Assembly: GCA_022559845.1 (NCBI GenBank)
Contig: CM040128.1
Location: 267,784,698-267,848,697, forward strand
Origin: Amorphophallus konjac
Lineage: Eukaryota > Streptophyta > Magnoliopsida > Alismatales > Araceae
DNA length: 64,000 nucleotides
Direction of reading: 5' to 3'
Shown here in pieces: positions 10,547 through 21,539 of this stretch (the first letter of the stretch is position 1; every line of letters starts with the position of its first letter). The notes under the pieces were generated by a model. That model worked only from the letters and a program-made list of their open reading frames with translations, was not told the origin of the DNA and did no database searches. The translations under genes were made by a program, and so were the position numbers.

Positions 10547-12396
10547 ATACAGCTTCTGCGCCCAGTCATGAAGAGCAAGAAGAAGAGGATGGCATCCTCG
10601 AGCCCGAGGATAATGAAGACCAGGATTTCGTTGACTTGTCACCGGCCCCGCCAGAGATTGAAAAAGGCGGCCAAGCCATAGTCGACGAGTTGATTGAGAT
10701 CAACCTTGGCACAGAAGAGGACCCCAGACTGACCTTCCTAAGCGCTCTCATGCCCCTGCGGGAAAGGGATGACTATACAAAGTTGCTGCAAGAATTCCGG
10801 GATTGCTTCGCCTGGAACTATAAAGAAATGCCCGGGCTCAGCCCCGAGGTGACTCAACACATCCTGTCCATTGATCCCAAGGTGGAGCCAGTGAAGCAGT
10901 CGCCCCGACGCATGAGGCCGGAATTAACCAGCCAGATCTGCAAGGAGGTCGACAAACTCATAGATGTCGGCTTCGTGGCGGAAAACCAATACACCACATG
11001 GTTGGCCAACATTGTACCAGTGAAGAAGAAGAATGGACAGATCAGGATTTGCGTGGATTTCCGCGACCTGAATAAAGCCTGCCCAAAAGACGACTTCCCG
11101 GTGCCTATCACCGAAGTGATGATTGATGCAACTACTGGCCACGAGGCCTTGTCCTTTATGGATGGGTCGTCCGGCTATAACCAAATCTGGATAGCCGACC
11201 ACGACCGGATTCACACTGCCTTCAGGTCACCTAAAGGGATATTTCACTACAAGAGGATGCCCTTCGGTCTTAAGAATGCTGGTGCCACATATCAGCGAGC
11301 GATGACCAAGATCTTCGACGAGCTGCTATACAGCAAGGTCGAATGCTACATCGACGATCTGGTCGTCAAGACTAAAAAGAGGGATGAGCATCTGAATGAC
11401 CTCAGGGTCGTCTTCCAAAGGCTCCGTCTGTACGGGCTGAAAATGAATCCCATGAAGTGCGCCTTTGGCGTGTCCAGTGGAAAGTTCCTCGGCTTCATTG
11501 TCCGACACAGAGGGATCGAGATCGACCCCTTCAAGATAAAAGCTATCCAGGAGCTGCCCCCTCCGAAGAATCTGGGAGAGCTGAGATCCCTGCAGGGGCG
11601 TCTAGCTTACATCCGCAGGTTCATCTCTAACCTGTCGGGGCGTTGCCAACCCTTCCACAGATTAATGATGAAGGATGCACCTTTCAGCTGGGATCATGAA
11701 TGCCAGCACGCGTTTGACCAGTTAAAGGAGTATCTGAAGACCCCGCCTGTCCTGGGGGCACCTGTCAAAGGTAGACCGCTTATTCTCTACATAGCGGCTA
11801 CCGAATATTCACTGGGGGCAATGCTTGCCCAGAACAATGATGAGGGAAAAGAGCAGGCCCTCTACTACCTTAGCCGAAGACTGGTGGGAGCGGAGGCCAA
11901 GTACACTCCGATAGAGAAAGTTTGCCTTGCTTTGGTCTTCGCAGTTAAGAAGATGAGGCACTATATGCTATCCCATGAAGTCAGGTTAATATCCAGAGCT
12001 GACCCCATCAAGCACATTCTCTCCCAGCCTGTCCCGAAGGGGCGCCTTGGCAAATGGGCCGTGCTGCTCATGGAGTTTGATATAACCTACGTGCCCCAGA
12101 AGGCCGTTAAGGGACAAGCCGTCGCGGACTTCTTCGCAGCACACCCCGTGCCCGAAGACTCCCCGTTGGCCACCGAGTTGCCCGAGGATGAAACACTGGA
12201 GGTGGATCAGGTACAACAAGCCATTTGGCAGCTGTACTTTGACGGAGCCTCAAGAACAGAAGCGACCCCGTCCGGACGTACCAAGGTGCGGGCCGGAGCG
12301 GCATCGTCCTCAAATCTCCAGATGGAGAGGTGCTACACACTTCTTGCTGCATCAGCAAGCCCTGTACAAATAATGAGGCGGAGTATGAAGCTCTGA
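10495..12396 (+). CDS. pol: Pol: reverse transcriptase, degenerate RNase H and start of second RNase H
   Basis: Copies the element's RNA into DNA. The RT palm is clear: IRICVDFRDLNKACPKD, LSFMDGSSGYNQI, FGLKNAGATYQRAM and the catalytic YIDD at 11347-11358. Next comes a gypsy-type RNase H (about 11780-12130) whose first catalytic Asp position reads LYIAATEYS, so it is probably inactive and serves as a tether. The second, archaeal-type RNase H begins at LYFDGAS (about 12233-12253). A 1-nt deletion near 12295-12303 then throws the frame off, and the last 30 residues of this ORF are out-of-register noise. The rest of the protein is in the frame of 12330-14039. A dual RNase H is a known Tat trait. 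Start: the frame is open from about 10466. Confidence 0.93.
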   Translation: MPADPADPATVQGECAVNTASAPSHEEQEEEDGILEPEDNEDQDFVDLSPAPPEIEKGGQAIVDELIEINLGTEEDPRLTFLSALMPLRERDDYTKLLQEFRDCFAWNYKEMPGLSPEVTQHILSIDPKVEPVKQSPRRMRPELTSQICKEVDKLIDVGFVAENQYTTWLANIVPVKKKNGQIRICVDFRDLNKACPKDDFPVPITEVMIDATTGHEALSFMDGSSGYNQIWIADHDRIHTAFRSPKGIFHYKRMPFGLKNAGATYQRAMTKIFDELLYSKVECYIDDLVVKTKKRDEHLNDLRVVFQRLRLYGLKMNPMKCAFGVSSGKFLGFIVRHRGIEIDPFKIKAIQELPPPKNLGELRSLQGRLAYIRRFISNLSGRCQPFHRLMMKDAPFSWDHECQHAFDQLKEYLKTPPVLGAPVKGRPLILYIAATEYSLGAMLAQNNDEGKEQALYYLSRRLVGAEAKYTPIEKVCLALVFAVKKMRHYMLSHEVRLISRADPIKHILSQPVPKGRLGKWAVLLMEFDITYVPQKAVKGQAVADFFAAHPVPEDSPLATELPEDETLEVDQVQQAIWQLYFDGASRTEATPSGRTKVRAGAASSSNLQMERCYTLLAASASPVQIMRRSMKL

Positions 12397-14039
12397 TTAT
12401 CGGCCTCCAGGTGGCCCTCCGCATGGAGATCAAAATGCTCCAGGTATTCGGCGACTCGCTGCTAGTCGTCAAGCAGGTACAGGGGCAGTTTGATGTCCGG
12501 AAACCCGAGCTGCTCCCTTACCACGCTAAGGCAAAGGGGCTCATGGAGCGGTTCTACCTCCTCGAAATAGGCCATGTCGCCCGAGGGGAGAACGCCCAGG
12601 CCGACGCCTTGGCAAAATTGGCAAGCTCACTGGCAGTGCCTCCAGATGGATCTCTCAGCATCCAAGTAATAAACCAACGCCAGATGCCCAGCATGATAGA
12701 AGAGGAATCAGAAGAAGAAGACCTAGAGGTCACTACAGTGGAAGCCGTCAGCCTGCCCGACTGGAGAGACCCCTTGATGCAGTGGTTCAAACAGCAGCGG
12801 TTGCCTGACCGAAGAGAAGAAAAGATCAAGCTAGTCAGAACCAAGGACTCTTATGAGCTCCGAAGCGGAATATTATTCCGAATTGTGGCAGATGCCAGAC
12901 GGAAGCTGCTCCTCCGATGTTTGTCCACTGAAGAAGCTTGGAGGGTCATGGAGGAGGTCCATGCCGGGACGGCGGGTGCACACCAGGCGGGACCGAAAAT
13001 GAAGATTGAAATCAAGAAACTTGGCTACTATTGGCCTGAAATGTTCGACGACTGCTGCAAATATGCTAAGTCATGTCAGAAATGTCAGGAGCATGCCGTC
13101 ATACCCAGAAGGCCTCCCGTGCAATTGCACCCAACGGCGCCCAGCTGGCCGTTTGCCCAATGGGGAACAGACGTCGTGGGTCCCTTACCCGCGTCTTCCA
13201 CAGGATGCAAGTACATTTTGGCGGCAACCGACTACTTCTCCCGTTGGGCAGAGGCTGTAGCCTTGCGGGAGGTCACCGGAGAGATCGTAGTCAGGTTTAT
13301 CCGCCGCAATATTATATTCCGGTTTGGCGTGCCCGACCGGATTGTATCGGATAACGGCAGCCACTTCCGCAATCAGAAGGCCTACCGGCTGGCAGAGAAA
13401 TACAAGATTGATTGGAGGACATCGACTCCTTACAATCCGCAGGCTAATGGGCTGGCCGAAGCTTTTAACAAGACACTCTGCACCCTCTTGGCCAAGACTG
13501 TCAGCTCTAACAAGAAGGACTGGGAAGAGAGGATGTACGAGGCGCTATGGGCATACCGAACTGTATACAAGACTCCAACGGGTTGCTCGCCCTTTTCTCT
13601 CGTATACGGTTCGGAGGCAATCGTCCCCGTCGAACTGGAGATACCTTCCCTCCGGGTCGCCATTCAGCATGGGCTTGTCCTTGAAGGGCAGACCAATGCC
13701 GAGCGAAGACTCGACGAACTCTCCAGCCTGGAAGGAAAGCGGCTTCAAGCCCAACAGAATATTCAGGTCTACCAGGCCCGGATTGCACGCGCCTTTGACA
13801 AGCTTGTCAAGGAGCGCGAATTCAAGAAAGCTGACCTTGTTATGGTCAAGAGAAGAGACCTCATGGCTGCCAATCCTAAGGGCAAGTTGAATGAGAACTG
13901 GCTCGGACCTTACGTAGTCCAAAAAGTCTACGAAGGTGGTGCCTATGTAATTGTCAACCATCGCGGGGAAGTTCAGTTCCCGCCTCTTAATGGAAGGCAC
14001 TTGAGGTTGTATCACGCTCCGGCGCCCCCATTCAATTAA
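12330..14039 (+). CDS. pol: Pol: rest of archaeal-type RNase H, then integrase
   Basis: The frame picks up the second RNase H after the deletion near 12300, with NNEAEYEALIIGL, FGDSLLVV and NAQADALAKLA supplying the remaining catalytic acids. Integrase follows. An HHCC zinc-binding domain (EVHAG...AHQAG...CQKCQ) is at about 12955-13095, and the DDE core at about 13140-13480, with Asp in WGTDVVGP, Asp in VSDNGSHF and Glu in NGLAEAFNK. The C-terminal DNA-binding part (GPYVV, LNGRHLRLYH) runs to the TAA at 14037. It inserts element DNA into the genome. No further stop is visible, so only the upstream frameshift separates it from RT. Confidence 0.93.
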   Translation: MLHTSCCISKPCTNNEAEYEALIIGLQVALRMEIKMLQVFGDSLLVVKQVQGQFDVRKPELLPYHAKAKGLMERFYLLEIGHVARGENAQADALAKLASSLAVPPDGSLSIQVINQRQMPSMIEEESEEEDLEVTTVEAVSLPDWRDPLMQWFKQQRLPDRREEKIKLVRTKDSYELRSGILFRIVADARRKLLLRCLSTEEAWRVMEEVHAGTAGAHQAGPKMKIEIKKLGYYWPEMFDDCCKYAKSCQKCQEHAVIPRRPPVQLHPTAPSWPFAQWGTDVVGPLPASSTGCKYILAATDYFSRWAEAVALREVTGEIVVRFIRRNIIFRFGVPDRIVSDNGSHFRNQKAYRLAEKYKIDWRTSTPYNPQANGLAEAFNKTLCTLLAKTVSSNKKDWEERMYEALWAYRTVYKTPTGCSPFSLVYGSEAIVPVELEIPSLRVAIQHGLVLEGQTNAERRLDELSSLEGKRLQAQQNIQVYQARIARAFDKLVKEREFKKADLVMVKRRDLMAANPKGKLNENWLGPYVVQKVYEGGAYVIVNHRGEVQFPPLNGRHLRLYHAPAPPFN

Positions 14040-14119
14040 TAATATTACCCTCCGCCCGGTTTCGGGCTGGTTTTCTCGATTAATGTCCCAAATAAATTAA
14101 CCACTATCCACGTTTTCAA

Positions 14120-14464
14120 CAAAAAAGGCAAAAGAAGAAAAAAAAAGAATAGAGAGGAAAGAAAAGAAAAAAAAGAAGAAGAGAAATGAAAAGGAAAAGA
14201 GAAGGAAAAAAAAAGAGCAAAAGAGGAGAAAAGAAGAAAAGAAGAGAAAAAAAGAGGAGGAAAGAAAAGAGAAGGAAAAGAAGAGAGAAGAAGAGAGAAA
14301 GAAAGAAAAGAAGAAAAAAAAAGAAGAAAAAAAAAGAAGAAGAAGAGAAAATAAAAGAGAGAAAAGAGGAGAAAAGAGAAGGAAAAGAAGAAGAAAAAAA
14401 AAGAGAGAAAAAAAGAGACGGAGAAAAGAACAAGGGCAGAATAAAAGCAGAGAAGGAAAGAGGT
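14120..14464 (+). repeat. Purine-rich (GA/A)n low-complexity tract after pol
   Basis: More than 300 bases of almost uninterrupted A and G. Open frames on either strand here are simple Lys/Arg/Glu or Phe/Ser strings and are artefacts. Confidence 0.9.
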
Positions 14465-14512
14465 GAAGCCCCCATTTCCAGTCACCACCCCGCATCAGCG
14501 GAGGTACTAAAA

Positions 14513-15000
14513 GTCATTGACTAAACAAACTCTTCTCTCCGTCCTCCCTGGGCGGTGAGTACCCCTTTGGCTTGGACCTCCAGTCCAGGTCATTGACTAA
14601 ACAAACTCTTCTCTCCGTCCTTCCCGGGCGATGAGTACCCCTTTAGCTTGGACCTCCAGTCCAAGTCATTGACTAAACAAACTCTTCTCTCCGTCCTCCC
14701 CGGGCGGTGAGTACCCCTTTGGCTTGGACCTCCAGTCCAGGTCATTGACTAAACAAACTCTTCTCTCCGTCCTCCCCAGGCGGTGAGTACCCCTTTGGCT
14801 TGGACCTCCCGTCTAGGTCATTGACTAAACAAACTCTTCTCTCTGTCCTCCCCGGGCGGTGAGTACCCCTTTGGCTTGGACCTCCAGTCCAGGTCATTGA
14901 CTAAACAAACTCTTCTCTCCGTCCTCCCCAGGCGGTGAGTACCCCTTTGGCTTGGACCTCCCGTCCAGGTCATTGACTAGACCAACTCTTCTCTCCGTGC
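14513..15000 (+). repeat. 76-bp minisatellite, about 6.4 copies, hairpin-forming
   Basis: Copies begin with GTCATTGACTAAAC at 14513, 14589, 14665, 14741, 14817, 14893 and 14969, an exact 76-bp period. Each full unit contains TTGGAC-CTCC(A/C)-GTCCA, an inverted repeat. Variants such as CTTGGAC/GTCCAAG and TGGAC/GTCTA keep pairing through wobble or extension. The array sits between pol and the 3' end of the antisense gene, the same place as the 41-bp array in the outer element. Confidence 0.92.
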
Positions 15001-15436
15001 CCTCTGGACGGCCAGCAAACGGTCTCCGATCGAGGTCCCCCCTGAGGCCGGCACGAGCTTTCAACCTCGCGGTGAGACTAGGAAGGTGCCCACCCGGTAC
15101 GGTGGAGTGGTCCCCTCATCCTCCCCCTGGGAAGGCGAGCACTCTCCTGTGCCCTGACGTGGGTTCCTGCCCGGCTCTCCCGAAGCGAATCTTCACGGAA
15201 ACCTGCACCCCGCCGATGTGTCTCGGCACAGAAACAGGGGAGGGAGTAGGAAGAAGAAATCACTGTACATGAAAGAAAAGAAGGGGAAGAAAGGTCTCTC
15301 TGGGACAAACGCACACACAAGAACGCGCGAAGCCATAAATGTTTTTCTATATTCAAAAAAAAGGGGGGTCGGATTACAGGCACTTCGGGGCATACCCCTG
15401 TGTTACAAAAAGGAAGGAAAATAAAGGGAGCCACGC
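15001..15436 (-). other. Spacer at the 3' side of the antisense gene
   Basis: Unique-looking sequence after the 76-bp array. It should include the 3' UTR of the antisense transcript, but I see no clear AATAAA on the - strand. No coding signal found. Confidence 0.4.
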
Positions 15437-18343
15437 CTAGTCAAGGCCCCTGAAGATGTCTTCGAGTGGCAGAATCCCTATGCAAGGGAAGTTCGTCCGG
15501 TCGCGGAGCCGCCCCCTCCGCTCCTCCAGCTGAGTAAGCTCCGCCTCCATGGACTCCACCTCGGCTTGAGCGGCACCGAAGGCTTCTCTCTCTCTCTCGG
15601 CCACTTCCTCGTTCACGGCGAGATCAAACCTAGCTGCAGCGAGGTAGCCCTCTAATTTTATAATTCGGCTCTTCAAAGACGGGACCTTGCCCTCGCTCCC
15701 CTCCCAAGCCTCTCTATGGCGCTCCCTGTCGCCTCGCCGTGTTTCCAAGGCTTGCAGATACTCGTCCGCCTGGGCATCCAACGCGGCACGTTCGTCAGGA
15801 GCCTGGGTCTCGAGGAAGTCACGGCGCTTGATGTATTTCAATAATAGCAAGACCCGCCGCGACCATTCCCCCAGCGGGCAGCCAAGCACTTGCAACGCCC
15901 CGGTCAGCTGCGTCACTATGGTGTGCACCTCCCGATACGACAAAGAGGGATCGGCGAGGAGCATCGCCCGTAGGGTGGTCAGCATATGGCGGACCGGTGT
16001 TTCCGACGAGGTATGGCCGGCCGAAGGCGGGGCTGGGGGGGTGAATTCCACGGTGCTGTCCACCTCCGCCCACAAGCCGGCATCCACCGTGACGGAAGAA
16101 GATGGAAGGGCAAGAGTCAAGTCGCCTGGCTGGCATGGCTCGACAGAGAGTTCTTGGCCAACCACCGCCAAGGAAGTGGCCGAGACCAGCGCTAAAGCAT
16201 CCGGCGTCTCTATCATCCGCTGTTCCCCTGTCCCCTCTTCCCCGGCTTTCGTCTGCTTCGGCCGCTGGCTCGACAGGCGAGGGTGCAGTTGTCTCTACCC
16301 TGGCCGAAGGAGGAGCCTCGAGCAGAGCTGGACCCGAGGATGCCATCCACGAACTTCTCTCTCGCGTCTGGGATCCCTCCAGGTGTGCGCGAAGCCCCGT
16401 AAATATTCGCCTCAGGAGCGGGTCATCCATCTGGGCCGGAAGCTTCGGGAAAGGTGGAAGTGGAATCATCAGTCGGGGTAGACGCCCCGCTTCCACCAGT
16501 GCAGCAAGGCTCACGGCCCCTAAGTCGGAGATGCGAGCCGGCCCCTCCACCGCGATCGGGGCAATGCTTGGTCTCCGTTTGGCTACGGCCTTTCGGACAT
16601 GACCGGACGTCTTCTCCGGCCCCGGCGTCGCCTGACCATATGAAGGGAAATCAGTCACTCGCCACCAAGAATAGATCATGCGAGGGCAGGGGGCGAAAAG
16701 GGGTCGTGGAACCCGCACGCTTACCTCAGCCACCGATGTGCCGCTTTCAGGCGCGATCTCCCCCTCCTCCAGAGGCTCTCCCGCCAAGGGCCCCACCGGC
16801 ACATCCTCCTGAAGGGCCTCGGACAGAAGGGCCAACCTGCCCATGCCAACAGCAACCTCCGTCGGGCGGTCAACTGGCGCAGTTGGAGCAGCCTCTTTCG
16901 CGACCTCCGGCTTAACTGATTCCTGCAAAGAACCGACACAAAAAACGGCGTCAGTAGGCGACCACCAAGGCAGCCCTACACCAATAAAAAAAAACACACG
17001 CCGACGGCAGCAGCCTCCATCAAGCTTAGCGCATTAGCAAATGAAAAGCCTTAAAGGCCGGTTCGGGCGGCCCGATGCCTCAAGACCCTACCTCAGCGGG
17101 AGCCGCTTCGTCGGAAGAATAGTCGTAGTCTACCTCTTCCCCGGACGGGGATCCGACTGCCGTTGGCTCGGCCGGCGCCGGCAAAGGGGCCTCCACCTCG
17201 AGCTCGATAACCGGTGCCTCCTCTCGCGGACTGGGTGAGGCTGGCAGCCCAGATTTCGGCCTCTTCCGTACATACAGCTGCGTCACCGGGGGGTGCATTC
17301 GGAGGCCGAATAGCCCAGCAACTGCTCCAGCTGCATCTGTCACATAAACGAAAAGACGGGTTACGTCAAACCCTGTCGGCTCCCAAAGAAGGAAAGCATT
17401 GAAAAGGGGCGACAAAGACAAATACCCTCTTCGACCTCGACAGACAAAGCCTTCTCTGGAGCCAAAGCCTTGCCCTCACCCGGAATCGGCACGGGCGCCG
17501 TTCCCTCCACGCCGCCCCCAGAGAAGAAACGCATCGTCTCCCCGCGCGGATGCAGGGCCAGCTCAGGTGGGAAACCCACCACGGACGGCGTAGGCGACCG
17601 CCGAGCCTCACCAGTATCATGACTCGGCCCGGTCCGGGCGGCCTCAAATGCCTCGAAGGACGGGATAGCGGCCGCCGGTGAGGCTACTGTCGTACCCAGG
17701 GCTTCCTTGGCCCGCCTTCGCTTGGCCGCCTATTCCCCGGCCATCTTGGCAGCATCCAACGCCTTCTTTACAGGCGACTTCGCTCGAAGCCTTTCCTTGG
17801 CCTGCAGTGAGGGAGCAGGAGCCGCCGCCGAGGCCACCTTTGCTACGACCGCGGCCGCACCCATGACAGGTACGGACATAGGAGCCGACCCCTCCACATC
17901 AGGAGCGGGCGCGGACACGGGCTCTTCCACAAGGGCTGAGACCAAAAAATAATAGATTCAAGCGTCAGGGCCCTGCTTCAAGAAAAAAAATTAAAAAAAA
18001 AGAAGACTTAAAAGAGGCGCCGACGGTCGAAGGCACTGACCGGCGGGCGGGCTGGGCTCGAGCCGAGCAACTTCAAATTCCTCGAAGGTTGGGACCCGTA
18101 GTGCTGAGGGAACGGCGGTCGGGGCTTTGGCCGCCTCCGTCTTGCGTCGCTTCGTGTCCCGCTGTTTGGCCGCCTTCGCGGCATCCATTGCTTTCTTCAC
18201 GGGAGATTTCGCTCGGGGCCTCTTCGCGGCCTTGGGCAAAGAAGCCGTGGTCGGGGCCAGCGGCGCTGCTTCAAAATACGCAGGCTTCTTCACCAGCCGG
18301 AGGAGATTCCGGTACGTAGCCATCTGCGTGCTGTCGGGGTGGT
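15437..18343 (-). CDS. Antisense gene exons 2-6 (spliced tail with coiled coil), interrupted
   Basis: Exons inferred from GT-AG borders with matching phase: 18343-18041, 17935-17426, 17336-17092, 16922-16725 and 16631-15437. The introns are 112, 105, 89, 169 and 93 bp, counting the one after exon 1. The first three are phase 1 and the last two phase 0. The tail is low-complexity: Lys/Arg-rich KSPVKKAMDAAK in exon 2, repeated as KSPVKKALDAAK in exon 3; an acidic YDYSSDEA stretch in exon 4; then a final exon with LQVLGCPLGEWSRRVLLLL and a long coiled coil ending DIFRGLD. Damage: a TAG at 17730-17732 and a 1-nt frameshift near 16245. Exon 6 is homologous to outer 34445-35291. Together with exon 1 this makes a gene of about 1,750 codons. 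No function is recognised for the tail. Confidence 0.65.
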
Positions 18344-18455
18344 CTGCAAAGAAAGGAGGGGAAAGGACGAACATGCATTTACGATTAGTACCCAACTCAC
18401 CGCGAAGGCCGCCGTGCTAAGAAACAAAACCGAAGGGCAAGAAGGGACTCAATAC

Positions 18456-21246
18456 CATGAGGGCCAGTGTACAGCCGCAGCGTGATCGGCCAGTAGCTCA
18501 TGGATGTCTCCTTGTCCCGACGCGCCGCCTCCCGGACTAGCCAGCAGACGTCTTCAATCGTTTGGCACCGGTCCGTGAGGTTGGCCAGATCCGCGTGCTT
18601 CTTTGAAGAGAGGTGACAGAAAAGATTGAAGTGGTCCACGCCCCACCCGTCAGCATAATAATAAGGGATGTGCAGGCGCTTGCCTAGGATGGAGGCCGTC
18701 AGATCTTCGATCTTCAGCCCATTCACCCGGAGGAGAACATAGAGCCATGTGGTATCCTTATAGTTCTCAGGCCGCCTCTCCTCCCGCCTCATAAACGTGC
18801 GATACGGGCAGGCCAAGTCCCTCTCTGGGCGCCAGCTCTTGGCAGGAGTCCCCTCTTCCTCTATGGGGAATGGGTAGTTGATGAGCTCCAGACGGTCGCT
18901 CCCCACCCGGCACAAGTCCCGCAGCGTCTTCTCGTAGTCGTCCTTAGCCACCGGGGGTAGCTCCACCTTCGGCGTCGGCCTCATGTCCCGGGCTGGCCGA
19001 CGAGCTGCCATGTACGCTGCCACCTCCTTCTACTGCCTGTTCTTGAGCCGAAGAAGATGATCTGGCTCAATATCAAGTACTGGCACTGGCTGCCGGCTAA
19101 GGAACCTCCTTTCGGCGCCATCCCAACAATCGGTTTTGTGCAACCGATAGAAAGCCGTCCGGGCATTCCACCACTTTATATAATCTTGGGTCACTCGAGG
19201 AACACGACCCGGGGCCGGTACTCTGAAGGAGGCGGAGTCCGCTCGGTGGAAGAAGTCCCACCAGCTTCTGGCGTGCTCAGGAACTGAGCCCCCCCGGACG
19301 CTCCGCAAGGGCAGGCCGAACTGTGCATGATAAGCAGGGATATGCTGGTCATACCCGAAATTGCGATCGAACCGGAAGGGGTAGTACGGCTCCAGCAACA
19401 CGTTCTCCCCTTTCCTGAACACCAGCACGCTCGGGCGAATCGACAGCGCCCAATCCCTCAGCTCCGGTTCTAGCAGTGGGCGGATCACATTCTCCTGGCT
19501 GATAGGGTGGGCGTACTTCTCCACCTGGTCGTCTTTGCACTCCCTCTTGTTGTTCACCAGAGGGCTCGAATGCGCCGCCAGAGTCCAGAAATGAATAGAC
19601 CCGACCGCATCCCGGGGGACCGTTGTTAACCGGCCCCGGATATCATACATCCGCATGGAGACGGAGCCCGGCTCGACGCTGGCAAATTCCAACATCCTCG
19701 GTATCAGCCCCCAATCCTGGAGAACTCGCGGGGCAAACTCCGGGAACAACGAACAGACCCACGCGTTGAAGAAGTGCAGTGGGCACACATACCGGGCCTG
19801 CCGCGGAAACTGGTGCGTGCTGATATCCCCCAAGGCCTCGTAGATTAAATAGAGGGTTGCCGGGCACAGAGAAAGCTTGATCCCCCACGCCATCTGGCAC
19901 GCCGGGTAGATGGCATCCGACCGGATAACTGTCTCGTCGCCGTACGGCATGGCAAATGAGCATAGCCAGTACGTGAGATAGGCGGCGCAGTGGGTCTGGG
20001 GATCCAAGCCCATCGAGTTAGGGCCGCTCTGATGCCCTCTGGACGGGATCTTCACGTCGAGCTTCGGCTTCGCGCGTTTCTTGGGAGCCACGGCAGTACC
20101 GACACAGGGGAATTCCTCGTACCGCTTCGGCCCGTCGAAGAAATACTCCAGCCACAGGGGCATGCGCACCCTCTTCCTGTCCCCGCGGGCGGGCTGCTTC
20201 CCCTTGTGCGATGCCTGGTATAGTTCCCGGTACGCCTTCATCAGATACCAGTATGAGTACCCAAGAGAATAGTAGCCATCCCCGTTAGTCTCGTCCTTGA
20301 TCAGGTCGGGGAGGCATACTTCCTCATAAGGCTCCCCGTCGATGGGCAGGCCGCTCAACTGGCTGAGACTCCATAAATCCAGAGAAGTCTCGCCCTCCGC
20401 CGTGTAGAAGGTGTGAGTCGCTGCGCTAAACACCTCTATCATGCCGCAATAGAGGCCCTTGGAAATGGGATAGCCATATCGGGAGGCGTACACGCTGTGA
20501 TAAATGCCGACCCGGACCAGCAAAGGAGCATAGTTGAACAGCACATGCTCCGTGAACTCCACCGCCCTCTCCCGGAAGGTGTGGGCATCCTGAAGCTTCA
20601 TCTCCCCGAACCAGCCCAGTGATAGATCATACTTGAATCTGATGGCCAAACAGTCCAAGATGAAGGGCTCTTCTCTGTAGCCCCACTTCAGGGGAGCCAA
20701 GAATAGGCCGAACCGAGGCGCCTCGTTGTGCACCTTCCCGACAGACAAGTCCCATCTTGCCGGAGTAAACTGAGGCGCCCGCACCAGCTTGTCTTCGGTC
20801 GGTAGCACCCCCTCGATCCCCAGAACTGGCTTCCACTCCCGGGCCTCTCCCACCAGGTACATCGGAATACTCCGGGGAACGCTGTACAACAAGCTATCCC
20901 GGGCCTGCAGTATAGCCAGTTCGGCCTTCTTCACGACCCGGAAGTCTCGCCCTTCCCGCGAGCGAAAATGCTTCAGAAATCGAACCAGGTGTCTGTCCTT
21001 CGGGAAGTCCTTCCTGTACTCCCCGGTGACCCAGTCAAATGTGAAGCCGCTGTCAACTCTGGCAAGCCTCTGGAAATCCATGGTCTCCCCGTCGGACTCG
21101 GATGACTCTGCCAAAGCGGCTATTTCTGCATGCTCTCGGTCTAGGTCCTCCACATTGAGCCATGTGACTGCCGGCACTGGACCCCGAGGAATGAGGTCGG
21201 CACCGACAGCGGCAGTAGGGGCAGAAGAACTACTTGGAGCAGCCAT
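18456..21246 (-). CDS. Antisense gene exon 1: plant mobile domain (PMD) protein, interrupted
   Basis: A 738-residue open frame (21246 to 19030) that continues in frame after a TAG at 19030-19032 to a splice donor at 18456/18455. The ATG at 21246 starts MAAPSSSSAP and aligns with the start of the outer copy (MASSSSRVAS). PMD hallmarks are THTFYTAEGETSLDLWSLS, LSGLPIDGEPYEE and, near residues 415-480, HCAAYLTYWLCSFAMP, AIYPACQMAWGIKLSL and LYLIYEAL. PMD proteins such as Arabidopsis MAIN and MAIL1 act in the nucleus in gene expression and transposon silencing; what the element's version does is unknown. It is antisense to the retrotransposon, with its own promoter and leader. The TAG lies between RLKNRQ and KEVAAYMAAR, where the outer copy reads through. 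The domain call is firm; expression is inferred. Confidence 0.8.
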
Positions 21247-21365
21247 TTATCTGCAAAGATGTACAGATAGAAGATCAAAATAAGCCACATGCAAGAGGAA
21301 AATGAAAGACTATAAAAAAGGGGGGGGGGGCTTTGCTACAAGTCAAATGAACATAATATTGTCAA

Positions 21366-21396
21366 TTTCTGACGAAATTTCGGCAGAGTTTCCCCT
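21366..21396 (-). other. Conserved leader motif, inner antisense gene
   Basis: Read on the - strand: TAGGGGAAACTCTGC followed by CGAAATTTCGTCAGAAA, about 120 nt before the PMD ATG. It contains a near-palindrome, CTG.CGAAATTTCG.CAG. It is the same motif as in both LTRs (+ strand) and in the outer antisense leader. Confidence 0.6.
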
Positions 21397-21539
21397 AGGC
21401 CAAAGGCGTAAGGGAAAACACGGGTGCGCGTCCACAAGGAGTGACGGCCCCAACAAAGCATGGTGGGCCCCGAGAGGCAACACCAGAAGTCTGTCGGTCG
21501 AAGGAGTCCTCTTCCTTAGCTAAAACTCCCCCTGGAGAC

